A DNA stretch of 64,000 nucleotides from Persicaria tinctoria (lineage: Eukaryota > Streptophyta > Magnoliopsida > Caryophyllales > Polygonaceae): NCBI GenBank assembly GCA_037127255.1, contig JBANSL010000005.1, forward strand, positions 5,766,001-5,830,000, in the 5' to 3' direction. Position numbers and translations under genes: made by a program. The notes below the pieces were generated by a model that was not told the DNA's origin, ran no database searches, and worked only from the letters and a program-made list of their open reading frames with translations. This document shows positions 10,232 to 22,399 of this stretch, piece by piece; the stretch's first letter is position 1, and each line of letters opens with the position of its first letter.

Positions 10232-10489
10232 TGATGAGGAAGAGACGTCATTCTCAGACTACATCTAAGCACAACCATAGTTTGGGCCTATTTCATGAAT
10301 GATGTGGATTGTCCAGCCCATTGTATAAGCCCAATATAAATACATGTACAAATGGAACAATATCTGAAACAAAACACATAACAAAAAGAGAAAATCCAGA
10401 TTCATCTTCGTCATTTTTTCCCTCCATCTTTTCTGTGCTAGATCTTGAGCTTCCATGGCTCAAGCATAGCTCAATCACTCAGATCTTCA
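10232..10489 (+). repeat. 3' LTR of the UGT-A copia element
   Basis: 258 bp, indistinguishable by eye from the 5' LTR. It is followed by the second ACTCC target-site copy and by UGT-A exon 1. Confidence 0.95.
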
Positions 10490-10976
10490 ACTCCACCGCC
10501 CACTGGGGACGCAGCCGCCTCAGCACGTCGGACACCGATACGGAGAAGTATCCACTGACATAGAACGCCACCCACGGCACCCCGGCCCTGGCGGCCACGT
10601 CAGCCGTCCACGGCAGGAACATGTCGGCCACCAGGCAGCTCGGTCGCCGCTGTAGAAGAAGCTCCTCCAGCTCCGCGCCCTGGCTGATCAGCTTCAGGGC
10701 CTCCGTGAACTTCCCCTGGAGCTCGATCCCCGTGAGTTGGCTGATGTTCTCGATCCCGGCGGGTAAGCCCGCCTCCTCCGATGGGAACCGTAGGACATGG
10801 ATCTCGACGTCGTCGGATTTGGAGAAGGCGGGGGCGTTGGCGGGGGTGGTGAGGAGGGTGGCCTTGGCGCCGCGGGAGGCGAAGAGGCGGGCAATGTCGA
10901 AGAGAGGGATCATGTGGCCATGCGCCATTAGGGGCAAGAAGAGCACGTGGATCTGAGCTTCTGGTTGGGAAGCCAT

Positions 10977-12510
10977 GGCGACTCACAGGTTAAGTGTTGG
11001 TGGAATGGGTATATTGGGAGCTCATTGTGTGTGTATATATATAATGAAAATGGGTTGGATGGAGTAATGGATTGGTTGGAGGTCTCTGCATAAGATGACA
11101 ATTACCGTGGAAAGGAAGATGGAGAAATTAAATTGGGATGGGTCAAAGTAATTCCCATTTGGCTGGATCACCTGCAATCAAAAATTTTAAAAAATTTAGA
11201 TTATATACTTTTATTGATATGTTCATAAATTTATATCTTAAAAAAATTTTGTAAAAAAATATTTTCTAAGATAATCGATTTATTTATCTCTATTTTTAAA
11301 ATATGATATTTTAAGATATAAATTTATAAACATATCAATATAAGGGTATAAATTTTTAAAAAAAAAATATTTTTCAATGTAAAATTATACCAGGAATAAT
11401 TAAGTGGCTACACCAAATGTGACACAGAGGGTTGTAGTTGACCTAGATTGCCCCATGCGGAGACGGAGATAGTAGTCCTAATCTCGATCCTTGCCCCACC
11501 CCCGTCCTTGTTGAGGAACCCCATATGATGGAGATCTCCAATGGATAGTAAGAAATCCCTATTTTTTCTTTAGATATTAAATAATTTTATGTAATTTAAT
11601 TTATTTTCACTTTAAAATTTCTACCTTATAAATTTATATTTATGAAATATTCTATATAATATTTATATTATATATTTGACTTAACTTTAATAATATCATA
11701 TAGTTTTCTATTAAATGGGGAAAACCATGAGTTTTAAATAGGGACTCGATGGGTAAACCTGTGAATGTAAATAGAAAAAATTAAAAGGGTACAATGATTG
11801 CCCAATGGGAACGGGGACCCTATGGAGATGAGAGCAGGGAGGGTACTCCTCGTCCCAAACTCGTCTCGATTTTATCTCTACTTATGTCCCTCTCACGAAA
11901 CCTCTCCCATTTTTTTTAATATATATTTTAAATTAAGACTTTTGAGGGGGAGGGAGTTAGAGCATGTTTATCGGGGGTACTAGGGGGGATAATTGAGGTT
12001 TTTTTAACAATAAAAAATGGTTTGGAGCCCAAGTATCTGGGCTTTCCGATACCAGAGCTAGTATCCCGTCGGGATAGTATCGTTGCAATTAATGTCGTAT
12101 GTGTCAGTGACTTTTTTTAAGTTTGGAAAAGCGGGCAAAAAACGACATCGTTCCATTTTTCACTACACATATACATCAAATTTGAATATATTTGAATATA
12201 TTTTGAAAGTTCCGGGTGTTTTTTTTATAATTAGAAAATGTAATTTTTGCCAATGAAGATGTAAAAAAAAATTATATCAAAACACTAGATTCATTTTTCT
12301 CCACACATAGACATCAACTTTGAATATGTTTGATTATATTTTAAAAAATATATTTTTTTCAAATACAAGTATATGTAATAATGCCTAAAAAATGTTTGTA
12401 ATTATATATAACTCAGCAGTAGTAATTATTATTTGATGAATTTATTATGTTGTTTTGAAAAAAAATATAAAATATGTGATAGAAGAATAAATAATGTTAA
12501 TATTTTAATA
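10977..12510. other. UGT-A upstream region, no gene; AT-rich foldback at about 11180-11395
   Basis: A TATATATATAATG tract near 11034-11046, about 60 bp upstream of the UGT-A ATG, could be its TATA box. An AT-rich inverted repeat follows, with arms around ATATGTTCATAAATTTATAT near 11217 and its complement near 11317. It looks like a foldback MITE, but no clean target duplication was found. The rest, to 12510, is AT-rich with no coding signal; the 61-codon frame at 11798 is not convincing. Confidence 0.5.
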
Positions 12511-12520
12511 ATAATAAATA

Positions 12521-14320
12521 GAGGTTAGGTCTAGTGTAAACAACCCTTAATGTGTTTTGTGTTAACAAATATAGGCCATTGATTTAGTGCAAATGAATGG
12601 CTGAGATTATTAAACAATTTAGATTAATTGTAAATTAAAATGGAAAAAACACACGATCACCCCTTAACATGTGCGCGTGATTTCAAACCCTTCAAACCCA
12701 ACCCCTCACATTATCACGCTTCTTCAGCCAAAGAGGAGAGAGAAAGAGAATTGGGGGTGATCGGAGGAGCGAGAGCGAGCATCATATCTCTATGCCCCTT
12801 CCGGCGGTAGAGAAGTGGGGGCGATCGGAGGAGCGAGAGCGAGCATCGAACCTCTCTGCCCCTTCCGGCGGTCGGAGGCGGGTGCGAAGACGCCGATTGG
12901 AAGGAGTGGTTCTCCTGCATCCCTCATCCCAACCCAGTAGCTCCAATCGACTACCCCTCCCGAGTGCGCATCAACTCTGAACCATCCCGCCGAGGACCTC
13001 TAGCCACCACGGCCTCTCTCTCTCCCGCCGGTGAGTTAACCCATCATTCTGGCTCTTCATCATCAACACTCAACCAAACAAATCCTCCATTGTTTTCTTC
13101 TCCCCTAACTCAACCAAACCTCCTTCTCCATTCAACAATTTGAAAATTTACATTATAGGGGATTTGAAAGGGGATTTTGATGAATATTTGTTGTATTGAT
13201 ATGAATATTTTGGAAATTTGAGTCATTATTCAGATGATTCTTGTATGTGATGAATAATTGTGTTACTGTGATGAATATTTCTTAAATTTTGGCGAAAATT
13301 TATGAATAATTGGGAAATTGTGATGAATAATTGAGTGAAAATAATGAATAATTGTATTATTGTGATGAATATTTCTTGCCTGTGATGAATAATTGTGTTA
13401 CCGTGACGAATATTTCTTATCTGTGATGAATAATTGTTGTATGTATTCATGGTTTTAATGAATAATTGAATGAAAATGATGAATATTTGATAAATTTTGC
13501 CGAATGTTTATGACAACTTGGAAAATTGGGAAGATAAAAAACTTTGATGACTCTATGAAGAATAATTGTGAGAGTTTGATGAATTTTGCTTGAATGTTGC
13601 CAAATACTGAATTTGTCTTAAATTATGTCGAACATTGATGAATAATTGAGAATTTGTGATGAATATTGCCAAGATTGATGATAATGAATCATAAACTTTG
13701 ATGAATAATTTCTTCCCAACATCGAATAGTTCAATTGCCAATTATGTTCTCCGCACCAACAATTGCCAAGGTTGATGATAATGAATTCTAAGACCATGTG
13801 TTTTTCCATCCGACAACCACCCTCAGCACTAACAATTGCATAGTTACAAACGAATACTTTCTTTCCAACATCGAATAGTTCAATTGCTAATTAAGTTCTC
13901 TAATCCATTACCTGCATCGATTAGTGATTTCATCGTCTCTTTTGCTTCTTCATCTTCTTCACCGTCTTGCTGATGAAACTGTCGATCAATGATTTTCAAA
14001 TAACAGATTAATTGATAATGATCTTGATTTGTTTGACCAAAAATATTTTTAAAAAGGAAATTGATGAAAATTGGCACACAAAAAAAATCATCGCTTCCCA
14101 TGATTTTCTCCAACCGGCTTTGAGCAGTTACCTTGCTTAGGTGAATCACACGCTCTACATTGTGAGAGTGTAGCAGTTATTTGGTTGAGTCCCACTTTTT
14201 TAATAAAAATAAATTATTAAAATCCTTGTTTAATCACAATTATCCATCATCATTCAATCAAACGGTCATTATTTGTTAACACAAAACATGTTAAGACTTG
14301 TAAACATTTGATCCGTTCTC
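12521..14320. mobile_element. Non-autonomous MULE with a TGATGAATAATTG minisatellite
   Basis: Terminal inverted repeats of about 100 bp share GTTTTGTGTTAACAAAT and neighbouring words. The left end reads GAGGTTAGGTCT and the right end is the complement of GAGAACGGATC. The 9-bp duplication ATAATAAAT occurs at 12511-12519 and 14321-14329, the size expected for Mutator-like elements. Inside are a 62-bp tandem duplication at about 12749-12870 (GATCGGAGGAGCGAGAGCG words), a UTR-like GC-rich part with a CCGGTGAGT donor-like site near 13029, and a degenerate minisatellite. No transposase is seen. Confidence 0.8.
13190..13720. repeat. Degenerate minisatellite, TGATGAATAATTG-type unit
   Basis: Many diverged copies of a 12-20-bp unit (TGATGAATAATTG or TGATGAATATTTC with variable spacers) lie inside the MULE. 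Translations of it, such as QLFITISQLFINF, are repeat artefacts and not proteins. Confidence 0.8.
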
Positions 14321-14329
14321 ATAATAAAT

Positions 14330-15647
14330 GAATATAATAATATAATCAAGAATAGAAATAATTATTTGAGATGGGTATATTTGTAAATGGAATTGTTAGG
14401 AAAAGATAGGTTTTGGGATACTAAGGAATAGGGATGCTATTGATAGAGTGGGAAAAATGAGAATGAGATGATAGGACGATGCTAGGGTATATAGATATGA
14501 TTTTACAGGAATGATGGAAGACATATGTATTTATTCAAATATCAATTTTGATAGTCTTAATTGATAGATTTTAAATCCTGTTTAAATCTATTTTCGAAAT
14601 ATTATGTGAAGTCTTTGTGTAGGTTTGTTGATATTTAACAACGGTTTGATTAATGCTTAAATATATTTATGTGGACAAATCTGTTTAAATCCTCAACCGA
14701 AAAGATTTCTTCTCAAGTTTATTTTGTGGATAAGATTTGTTTTGGATATATCTTTTGGTTTAAAAAGTTGTTATAGATTTGGTGCAAGTTCAAACAAAGA
14801 TTTGCAGGGCTGAAGTTGTTGAAGATATATTATGTGCAGATCTTTTGGAAGAAAATGGCCGGATAAGTTTGAAGATTTGTTGCAACCACAAATCAAATTT
14901 GGTGGAAATAATTCGAACTTCAAATGTTCAAAATTCAGCCCCTACGACTTATAAAAGCAACGACACAAGTGGTCAAGAAACATACATCTCACGCACTGAT
15001 CTACAAAGCAAAGCTTTCACCATTGCAGCCGATCTTCCAGCCGATCATTTATTTTCTTTCCCTCATTCGTTGTAATCGTTTTTATTTCTAGTTGAGAGAT
15101 TAGGAAAAACACAAGAGCAATATAGGATAATCCAATTCTTGTTATACTAAGAGTATCCATATACTCAAACGTATCTATACTACGGTGTAATCGGGCTATT
15201 GTTTCACTAGGTTGTGAGTTGACTAGATAGTAGCGGGTTAGACTACAAAGTGCTAGAAGAAAGGAGATTCTTTTATGTTGTATCTAGGACTCAAGAGAAG
15301 TGAAATAATAGTTGTTTAAATCCTACGGGTGGGATAACCTTAGGCGAAGACGTATGTTGGTTTAGAGTAGAACTTCGTAAACATATTGGGGTGTTCTTTG
15401 TGTCTTTAATTTCCGCATTTTATATTAAAGTTTTATTTTCGTACAACTTAACATGTTTATGGGATTGGTCAAGATCTTGGTTTCCATTTCAAGACCTTGA
15501 AATCCGGATCAAGACTTTAAGATTCATTTCAAGGTCTTGAAGTTTCATCTGCGATAAGTTTGCGAAAAGTTTTCACACTCTATCCATCCTTCTCCCTCCC
15601 CCCCCCCTCCAGAGTATTCCTATTTATATCTCCTATTCCGTTCTTCA
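14330..15647 (+). mobile_element. Probable LTR of a SIRE/Maximus-like copia fragment
   Basis: No gene. The stretch ends at 15647 with CTTCA, directly before a primer-binding-site-like TGGTATCAAAGC (15650-15661) and a gag start, so at least its right part is a 5' LTR. The LTR left end was not located. The 98-codon frame at 14779-15075 has no recognisable domain. Confidence 0.45.
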
Positions 15648-15703
15648 ATTGGTATCAAAGCCTAACTCAAGTTTATTTGATTTAACCATTTGGGAGATTA
15701 ATC

Positions 15704-18700
15704 ATGAGCACTGTAAGTGATGGAGAGTTCACTCAAGGAAGATCGGTCAATTGTCTACCTCTTTTCTATGGAGATAACTTTGTTCACGGGAGATCTCTAA
15801 TGCAAATGTTTATTATTGATTAGGATAAGGAGCTCTGGGATATCGTCAAGAAAGGCCCTAGAGAACCAACCAAGATCAATGCAGCAGGAGCCACTGTGCC
15901 TAAAGAAGAGAGTGAATACACTCAAATAGATTTGGAGAATGTGGCCAAGAATTATTGTAAAGACCGGAATTTAATTAATATTTATAAAATATCCGTAGGA
16001 TAATCCGAATATTATCCTCCCTTATAATTATGAAAACCCGGAAAATTTAAAATTTTATGCCTAGCTTTACATGGATTCAATGATGGGAAAAATATGCCCA
16101 AGCTACCTTTCTCGTATCTTATAAATGTAACGGATTTTAACGCTTCGCGAGCTCGAATTTTACATTATGTTAAAAAGGTCATCCACCCAAATTGCCTAAC
16201 ATTGAGCCACCAAACCCTTGACTTGTGGCTTGCTTGTGAATGTAGACATTCAACCACTCTCATCACTTCCTTCCCATCACACCCATGCTTTGAATCATGA
16301 AGCCAACCACCCCTCTCCTCTATAAGCCTGACCCCAAGACTCATGAGGAGCTCATCCAAAGAAGCCCCACCGTCACTTGAGAGGAGAGAGAGAGAAGGAG
16401 AGCCTTGCTCCATTTTAGGTCCATTTTGGACAACCTTCACAAGAAATAGCATAACTCCCTCCATACTCATCCAAATTGAGAAAACTCGGTGGCCATGGAT
16501 CCGTCTTGAATCCAGCTTTCCATGCATATCTCAAAATTGTCCATCTTTGGAGCTGCAAAAAACTGTTTTTGAAGGGTCTTGAGAGTTTGACTTGATTTCT
16601 TGGTAAGAACCCTTCCTTTCTTCCAAAACTCAGTTCCAACATGTGTTATAAATCCTTTTATTCAACTTTGAGTAAGAATCTAAATCATGTTTTGGGATTT
16701 TTGGTGACAAAATGGCAAGGTGTTTGAAAGGTGTACCGAAGGACTCCCGAGGATGTTCTTGAGTCGTTTGTGTGGGATTCTTCAAAGGTAATCCCTCATC
16801 CGCCTCCCCCTCTCTAGGAATAGATCTTTTGTGCTTGGAAAGGGCTTAGGAAGTGGAGCCTCTATGTGTTTTTGGTTGCGTTTTGTAGCAAACATCAAGA
16901 AACAACATGGATATATGTGCCTCTGTAATTTAGACTTTTTTTCCAATCCAACGGTCTGATTTGGCTGAAATCTTAATATGATGTTCATGGAAATGTTATC
17001 TAACTTACCTTCAAATATTACTGCAATCCAACGGTTGGATCAAGATTTATTATAATTTTAGCAACCAGTGTTTATAATGACTCGGTTAGAAAGCTTGGTT
17101 AAGGGAATGCTAAGAATATGGTTAAATATATGATGGCATAACCCAAACTTAGAGCATATAAAATACAGAAATGAAGTATACTCATAACTTGGCTTATGAT
17201 CCGATAAGAAGAAAATCGATTATGTGATAATACGATATAGATTATAACTAGTTAAGTCCGGATCACTTAACCAAAGTGCGTAATCTATAGAATCGTGAAC
17301 CTCATGTGGATATATGTTGATTATTAGGTTGGGTACCATGCATTAGAATACCACCTAATGAGAGTTTAATGAAATTAATAGGCTCTTGTTGATTGGATCC
17401 TTGGTTGTGCACTTTATTGCTTGCTTATTCTCTGGACTCCAGGTAAGTCCCCTGGACTTACTCATGATGGATTTATGTGATACTCTTTGTCTTATCGAGA
17501 ATCTTCATGCATCACGCGACCTAGTAACATGTTTAGGAATATAAACCGGTAATATGACGTAGGATGAACTTAGTAAATCCAACACTTTATATGTATGCTA
17601 TGTGTCTATGGTAGGACGACCGTCAAAATCTGAATAAATGACTTATACTAGATGGAACACGAATGAAATGATGAAAGACTTATGATGAGAAAGAATGAGT
17701 ATGTTTGAGAAGGATGAGTACGTTTGAGAAGGATGAGTACGTTTGAGAAGACATTATGATATGATGGTGATGATGATGATGATTATGATGATGATACGGG
17801 CCCTTGTGTGTTTATTCTGCATTTATATATGTCTATACACTTGCTTATGTGTTACATTCTAACATTCATGTAGTTTAAGTATGCCTCTTTATATGGCATT
17901 GAGTGTGCATATTTCCGATGATTGACCCCGATATATTTTTTGTTTTTTAGATTCAGGTACCCCTTACCCGATATGACTTGCTTATGTGAATGGTTTTCGG
18001 GACAGACCTTTTGGACGATTAGAGTTAGGGAGACGCTTGACATTCGTACTCTTTTGCTCATACGTTTTATCGTTTTGACCCGGCGCGGCCGTGGCGTTTT
18101 GTTGTATTTATGATTTCCGCTTTTATTTCTGTTCGAAACGTTTTCGCGATAGTCTAGGACAAGTAAAGCCTCCAACGGGCTTACGACCTTTTCAGGGTTC
18201 GCAATCCCCATCTTTTGAAAACTAAATCTTCCGCTTAAATGAAAATAATAATAACTCGTACTCGGTCGTAAGATCCAAAGCTCACGGGAGAAGATCAAAC
18301 TTCTCCTATAACGTTCCCCGATAATCTAGTATTCCGAACCTTATTTACCTTCTAAGTAGGTTTATGAAGGTTAATTCGGGTACTTAAATTTCGGGTCGTT
18401 ACAATTATAGTGCTATGAATCTGCTTTATTGTGGTTTAGTTGCTAAGGAGTTTAACCGTGTAGCATCTTGTAGGAGTGCTAAAGAGATTTGGGATAAACT
18501 AGTGGTAACTTACGAAGGAACAAGCCAAGTTAAGGAGACCAAGATCAGCATCTTCCTAAGGCAATATGAGTTGTTCAAAATGATGCCCAATGAGATCGTG
18601 AAGGAGATGTTAACAAGATTCACTCAAATTGTGAACAACTTAGATTCTCTCGGCAAAATCGATCTTTTTCAATGAGGAGAAAGTTAAAAAGGTCCTAAGG

Positions 18701-18872
18701 AGCTTACCTAAATCGAATTGGGGACCAAATGTACGTGACGGTCATCGAGGAAGCACAGGACTTGAGGACTCTTCCCCTAGATGATTTGCTAGGAAAGCTT
18801 ATCACTCACGAAATGGTTCTTAGTGAAGAAGATGGTGAGTTATCCTCCGACATTAAGAATTTGGCTCTATAA
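15704..18872 (+). pseudogene. Copia gag fragment (SIRE-like), split by a solo LTR
   Basis: From ATG 15704 the peptide MSTVSDGEFTQGRS leads into DKELWDIVKKGPREP after one in-frame stop, the start of a SIRE/Maximus-type gag. The frame is cut at 15955 and resumes at 18409 with NLLYCGLVAKEFNRVA, CRSAKEIWDKLVVTYEG and LTRFTQIVNNLDSLGK, then frameshifted remains ending near 18872. Protease, integrase and reverse transcriptase are absent, so this is a truncated 5' piece. Multiple stops show it is old. Confidence 0.75.
15956..18403. mobile_element. Solo LTR, 2,448 bp, probably Ty3/gypsy
   Basis: It begins TGTAAAGACCGG and ends GGGTCGTTACA (the complement of TGTAACGACCC), and is flanked by ATTAT at 15951-15955 and 18404-18408. 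The gag fragment reads across the site when it is removed. No internal domain or second LTR is present, so it is a solo LTR left by unequal recombination. The near-symmetric TGTAAMGACC ends and the length suit a large plant gypsy family. Inside are a 19-bp tandem repeat (TTTGAGAAGGATGAGTACG, about 17702-17752) and a (GAT)n tract at about 17763-17793. Confidence 0.85.
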
Positions 18873-19393
18873 AATATTAACTCTTTTATTAATTTAAAAA
18901 AATAATATTATACTTATTATTTAAAGTTAAACGACTTATATATTTGAGATGGGGGAGTAGTTATTATTGGTCAAGTTCATTATTGGATGTTTGTATCTCA
19001 TTCTCCAATGAAACTCACCCCAAATCCATCGGTTATTACAAAAGATGTATCTCATTCTCCAATGAAACTCCCCCTAAATTATTCAACAATTACAAAAGAA
19101 ACGTCATAAATTTGGGGTTGCTATTTTCATCGTTTACTATCTACACTTTAAGATCAAATTTAAAAAAATAAATAAATAAACTCAACGTTTGTTGAGTCAC
19201 TTTTGAGTCATAGATGCGTGACTCAAGAGGCGCGTGATATATATAAAGAAAAATAGCTGCACCACATTCGTAGAATTTATTTTTTAAAAAAAAATTGATT
19301 TCTGATATAGATAGTAAAAATTATGAAAAACAACCCAAATTATTCATCCCAAATATTTCAAAATAAACGACTCATTCCAAAAACAATACTCCT
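18873..19393. other. UGT-B 3' flank
   Basis: No gene. A 38-bp phrase (TGTATCTCATTCTCCAATGA...) is repeated at about 18990 and 19045. From 19091 on, the sequence parallels the UGT-A 3' flank. Confidence 0.65.
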
Positions 19394-20093
19394 TCAACTC
19401 ACATGTGCTCCCCTAACTGTCTCCAACATAGACGTCAACGCATCGTAAAAAGACCCTCCTGGCTGTACAGCTTTCCATGCCATCCCCTTCAACTCCACCG
19501 CCCGCGTCCTTATCTCCTCCGCCTCTTCCCCCACCATCACCCTCCTCATCGCCGCCTCTATCTCCGCCCTCCCCACCCTTGCTTCCGCCACCATCCAGTC
19601 GTAGTTCTGCTTCGCTCCGACCGAAACACCGACACTCAACACCTCCACAATCAGCTTCTCGTTCAAGAATTGTTCTGCGAACATAGGCCATGTCACCAAT
19701 GGTACCCCCATCGACACCCCCTCCAGCGTCGAGTTCCACCCGCAATGCGTCACAAACCCGCCTGTAGCCGGGTGGTCTAAGATCATCACCTGTGGTGTCC
19801 ACCCTCTTATTATCAGCCCCTTGCCCTTGTTCCTCTCCTCAAACCCGCTCGATAGCCATTCTTCCTCGTCAACTTTGTTATCTACGACTGATCCTCTTAC
19901 CACCCATATGAAATGCTGGTTCGAAGCCTCCATTGCCTCTGCGATCTTAATTAGTTGGGCCGAAGACATGTGAGTTACTGAGCCAAAACATACATAGATG
20001 ACCGAATTTGGGGGTTTCGAATCGAGCCATCTCAAGCACTCGTGCATGTCTATTGCCACTTGTTTCCACCTCTTTGATTTGTCCTCGATGTTC

Positions 20094-20296
20094 CTGATTT
20101 ATGTATAGTACATTAAACTGGTTCAAAATATAATCAATTTAAAATGAAAACACGTATGAAGTTATGTATTGTATAAGATTTCCGCAATCCCTGAACTACT
20201 TCTATTATCAATTGGTTTAAAAATTAAATTTCTGACCTAACATTAATGGTGTACACGACCCAAGTCGGTGTAGAAACGAATAGATCGATCCCTCAC
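20094..20296 (-). other. UGT-B intron
   Basis: A GT-AG intron at the same Arg-codon position as in UGT-A and UGT-C; close in length and sequence to the UGT-A intron. Confidence 0.8.
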
Positions 20297-21054
20297 CTGT
20301 GAGACAAGGAAACGGGGCCAAGGCTCCAACACCTTCGGCCGATGGCACTCAAGAAGACCTTAGACCCCGCCTTTGAAAAGAGGAATTCAATATCCCGATA
20401 ATGGTGTGCGTAATCTGCCTCGAGCTCGGAGAAGGAGTTCACGATCACCCCGAAACTCCTCTCCTTCGTCTCAAACGCTGCCTCCACCGCCTTGACGAAC
20501 GTTGTTTCCTCGATCTGCGTGTCCCAGGTCGGAAGCTTCTTTCTGGTCAACCTCACTTCACCTCCGGGCAACCCAGACACTGCAAACTCCTCGTCCTCCA
20601 ACTTCACCGCCCACTGGGGACGCAGCCGCCTCAGCACGTTAGACACCGACATGGCAAAGTATCCACCTCTATTGAATGCCACCCACGGTACCCCAGCCCT
20701 GGAGGCCACGTCAGCCGTCCACGGCAGGAACATGTCGGCCACCAGGCAGCTCGGCCGCCGCTTTAGAAGCAGCTCCTCCAGCTCCGCGCCCTGACTGATC
20801 AGCTTCAAGGCCTCCGTGAACTTCTCCTAGAGGTCCATCCCGGTGAGTTGGCTGATGTTCTCGATCCCGGCTGGTAAGCCCGCCTCCTCGGATGGAAACC
20901 GTAGGACATGGATCTCGACGCCGTCGGATTCGGAGAAGGCAGGGGCGTTGGCGGGGGTGGTGAGGAGAGTGGCCTTGGCGCCGCGGGAGGCGAAGAGGCG
21001 GGCGACGTCGAAAAGAGGGATCATGTGGCCATGCCCCATTAGGGGGAAGAAGAG

Positions 21055-21815
21055 TGTAGGATGATGACCCTGCTGGAACCTGTTAATAGAGCAACTAGCA
21101 AACACGTTAGGGATGTAGGCCGAACCTTGTTTCTGTGAAAGGGCTGGGTTGCGGTGAAGCGTGGTATGGGAGCCACTGAATGAGAAATGTATTTGCCCCC
21201 GACAGTGGTGCAGATCGTATGCGAGGTAGTGTCCCCCAAGGATTTCACCGTCTTCTCTCACAAGTGCACTCGAGGGAGAGAAGTTGGAATTGGAACAGGC
21301 GCTCAGAACGGGAAAAGGGTAGGAGAAAACAGGAGAGGGAGAGAGGCGATTGTGTTCGCTGTGTGTTGAAAAGCGGAGCCCTAACCCTCCTTATATAGGC
21401 TTCGAAATCCTCCTTAGCCCGCAAGCAAAGGAGAGATTCGAGTCTATCAACAAAAGATATGAGCTCATCCAAAAATGGTTTCAAAAGATTTCGGAAAAGA
21501 TAATTTTCCAGTGAAAAAATAGATATTCGCGGATAAGCACGAACAAGCTAATCTGTAATATCTTCGGCCTCAAATAATAATTTTTCCGCAAAAAATTAAC
21601 TCCAACTCCAATCTCGGAGCACGAGTCGAGCCGGACGGACGGCGGCGGCGGGCGCGCGTGTGGGTGCCCCATCTCCTCCTCAATCTCTCAATGTAGGTAG
21701 TGGAAGAGTCTCCTTAAAAACCCTTTAGGGTACCCTTGAACTTTCCATGTGGGATGTGGGAAGTCCAAAGGGCACCTTCCTTAAAACCCACCTTCTATAT
21801 GCATTAACTCCAACA
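21055..21815 (-). repeat. 3' LTR of the UGT-B copia element
   Basis: 761 bp, complete, TG to CA on the minus strand, directly preceded in element orientation by the purine tract. It shares about 340 bp with the truncated 5' LTR at 32304-32759, with scattered substitutions and one 20-bp indel. Confidence 0.85.
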
Positions 21816-22399
21816 ATCCCCCACAAATGCAGATAGAAGGGTTTAAAAACTGAGGTTTTGAAAACAAGTTTTGAGCGTGTCGAGGTTAGTGCTTAAATGT
21901 TGATGTCATGCGACTTGAATCAGCACATAGTGAAACTAGCAATCCTTTAGATAGAGCGAATGGCCAGAGGCCTTGAATTCCTCCACTTCGGGGTAAACTA
22001 GCAACACACACCTTCCACGGGGTCCTATAACGTTCCGCTAAGTCTTATCACATAAGACATCCAAGTTTTGGCACACCTTGGGTGCTCATGAGTGTTCTAG
22101 TGAGGACTGCCCTAAGTCTCACCTTGGAGGGTTGCCAATCCCTCACACTCACGTAGGTAACTTCAACATATCTGACTCAATACAGAATACCCCCACAATG
22201 GGTTATGAAGTTATAAAGAGCTCTAAGGCTCAACCTCTCATTCGTTGTTCGGTGATCTATCAAGTCCGTCTCAAAGGACCACCCAATGCCTGGGCTATAG
22301 AATCATTAAGAGCGTTAGCTCAACCTCACTATACACTTGCCATAGGAATGGGAGATGTGTATCTCATAGGAGTCTTTCCATGGCTTGCGTTCGACCAAA
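21816..22399 (-). other. 3' untranslated region of the UGT-B copia element
   Basis: Non-coding sequence between the RNase H stop and the 3' LTR. The plus-strand frame from 22078 is an antisense reading of this element and is not a gene. Confidence 0.6.

Larger units (their letters stand above)
5889..10489 (+). mobile_element. Young Ty1/copia element inside UGT-A exon 1 (hybrid with a TRIM)
   Basis: A full-length LTR retrotransposon of 4,601 bp, opposite in orientation to UGT-A. It begins TG, ends CA, and is flanked by the 5-bp duplication ACTCC at 5884-5888 and 10490-10494. LTRs are 258 bp each and show no difference by eye. Order: 5' LTR, primer-binding site, a TRIM-like segment, a second primer-binding site, gag-pol, a purine tract (GAAGAGGGG, 10223-10231), 3' LTR. 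UGT-C supplies the empty-site sequence. Identical LTRs imply a very recent insertion that may still be polymorphic in the species. Confidence 0.95.
4730..10976 (-). pseudogene. UGT-A: UGT73-type UDP-glycosyltransferase, exon 1 split by a copia element
   Basis: Predicted to transfer a sugar, probably glucose, from UDP-sugar to a small secondary metabolite in the cytosol. Exon 1 runs from ATG at 10976 to 10490, is interrupted by the element at 5889-10489, and resumes at 5888-5622. A 192-bp GT-AG intron (5621-5430) follows, then exon 2 (5429-4730). Subtracting the element and one copy of the 5-bp duplication ACTCC leaves 1449 nt, 482 codons plus a stop, with no internal stop. Motifs include AHGHMIP (catalytic His), CLVADMF (catalytic Asp) and a PSPG box starting WAPQVMILDH, containing THCGWNS and ending AEQ. 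Gln at the last PSPG position usually goes with glucose. The PSPG carries unusual residues (HTATGG, LATWPMSAEQ) compared with UGT-C. The gene was probably functional until the insertion. The acceptor substrate cannot be told from sequence. Confidence 0.9.

Noticed and set aside
5889..10489. The UGT-A insertion as a large intron
   Set aside because: It has LTRs, a target-site duplication and gag-pol in the opposite orientation, and UGT-A and UGT-C show no intron at this codon.
13226..13809. Minus-strand frames rich in QLFI repeats as a repeat protein
   Set aside because: They are translations of the TGATGAATAATTG minisatellite inside a MULE and have no conserved start or domain.
19403..19802. 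Overlapping frames of 70-130 codons on both strands across UGT-B exon 2 (also over UGT-A and UGT-C)
   Set aside because: They are out-of-frame readings of the GC-rich UGT exons, with low-complexity Pro/Ser/His or Gly/Asp translations and no domain.
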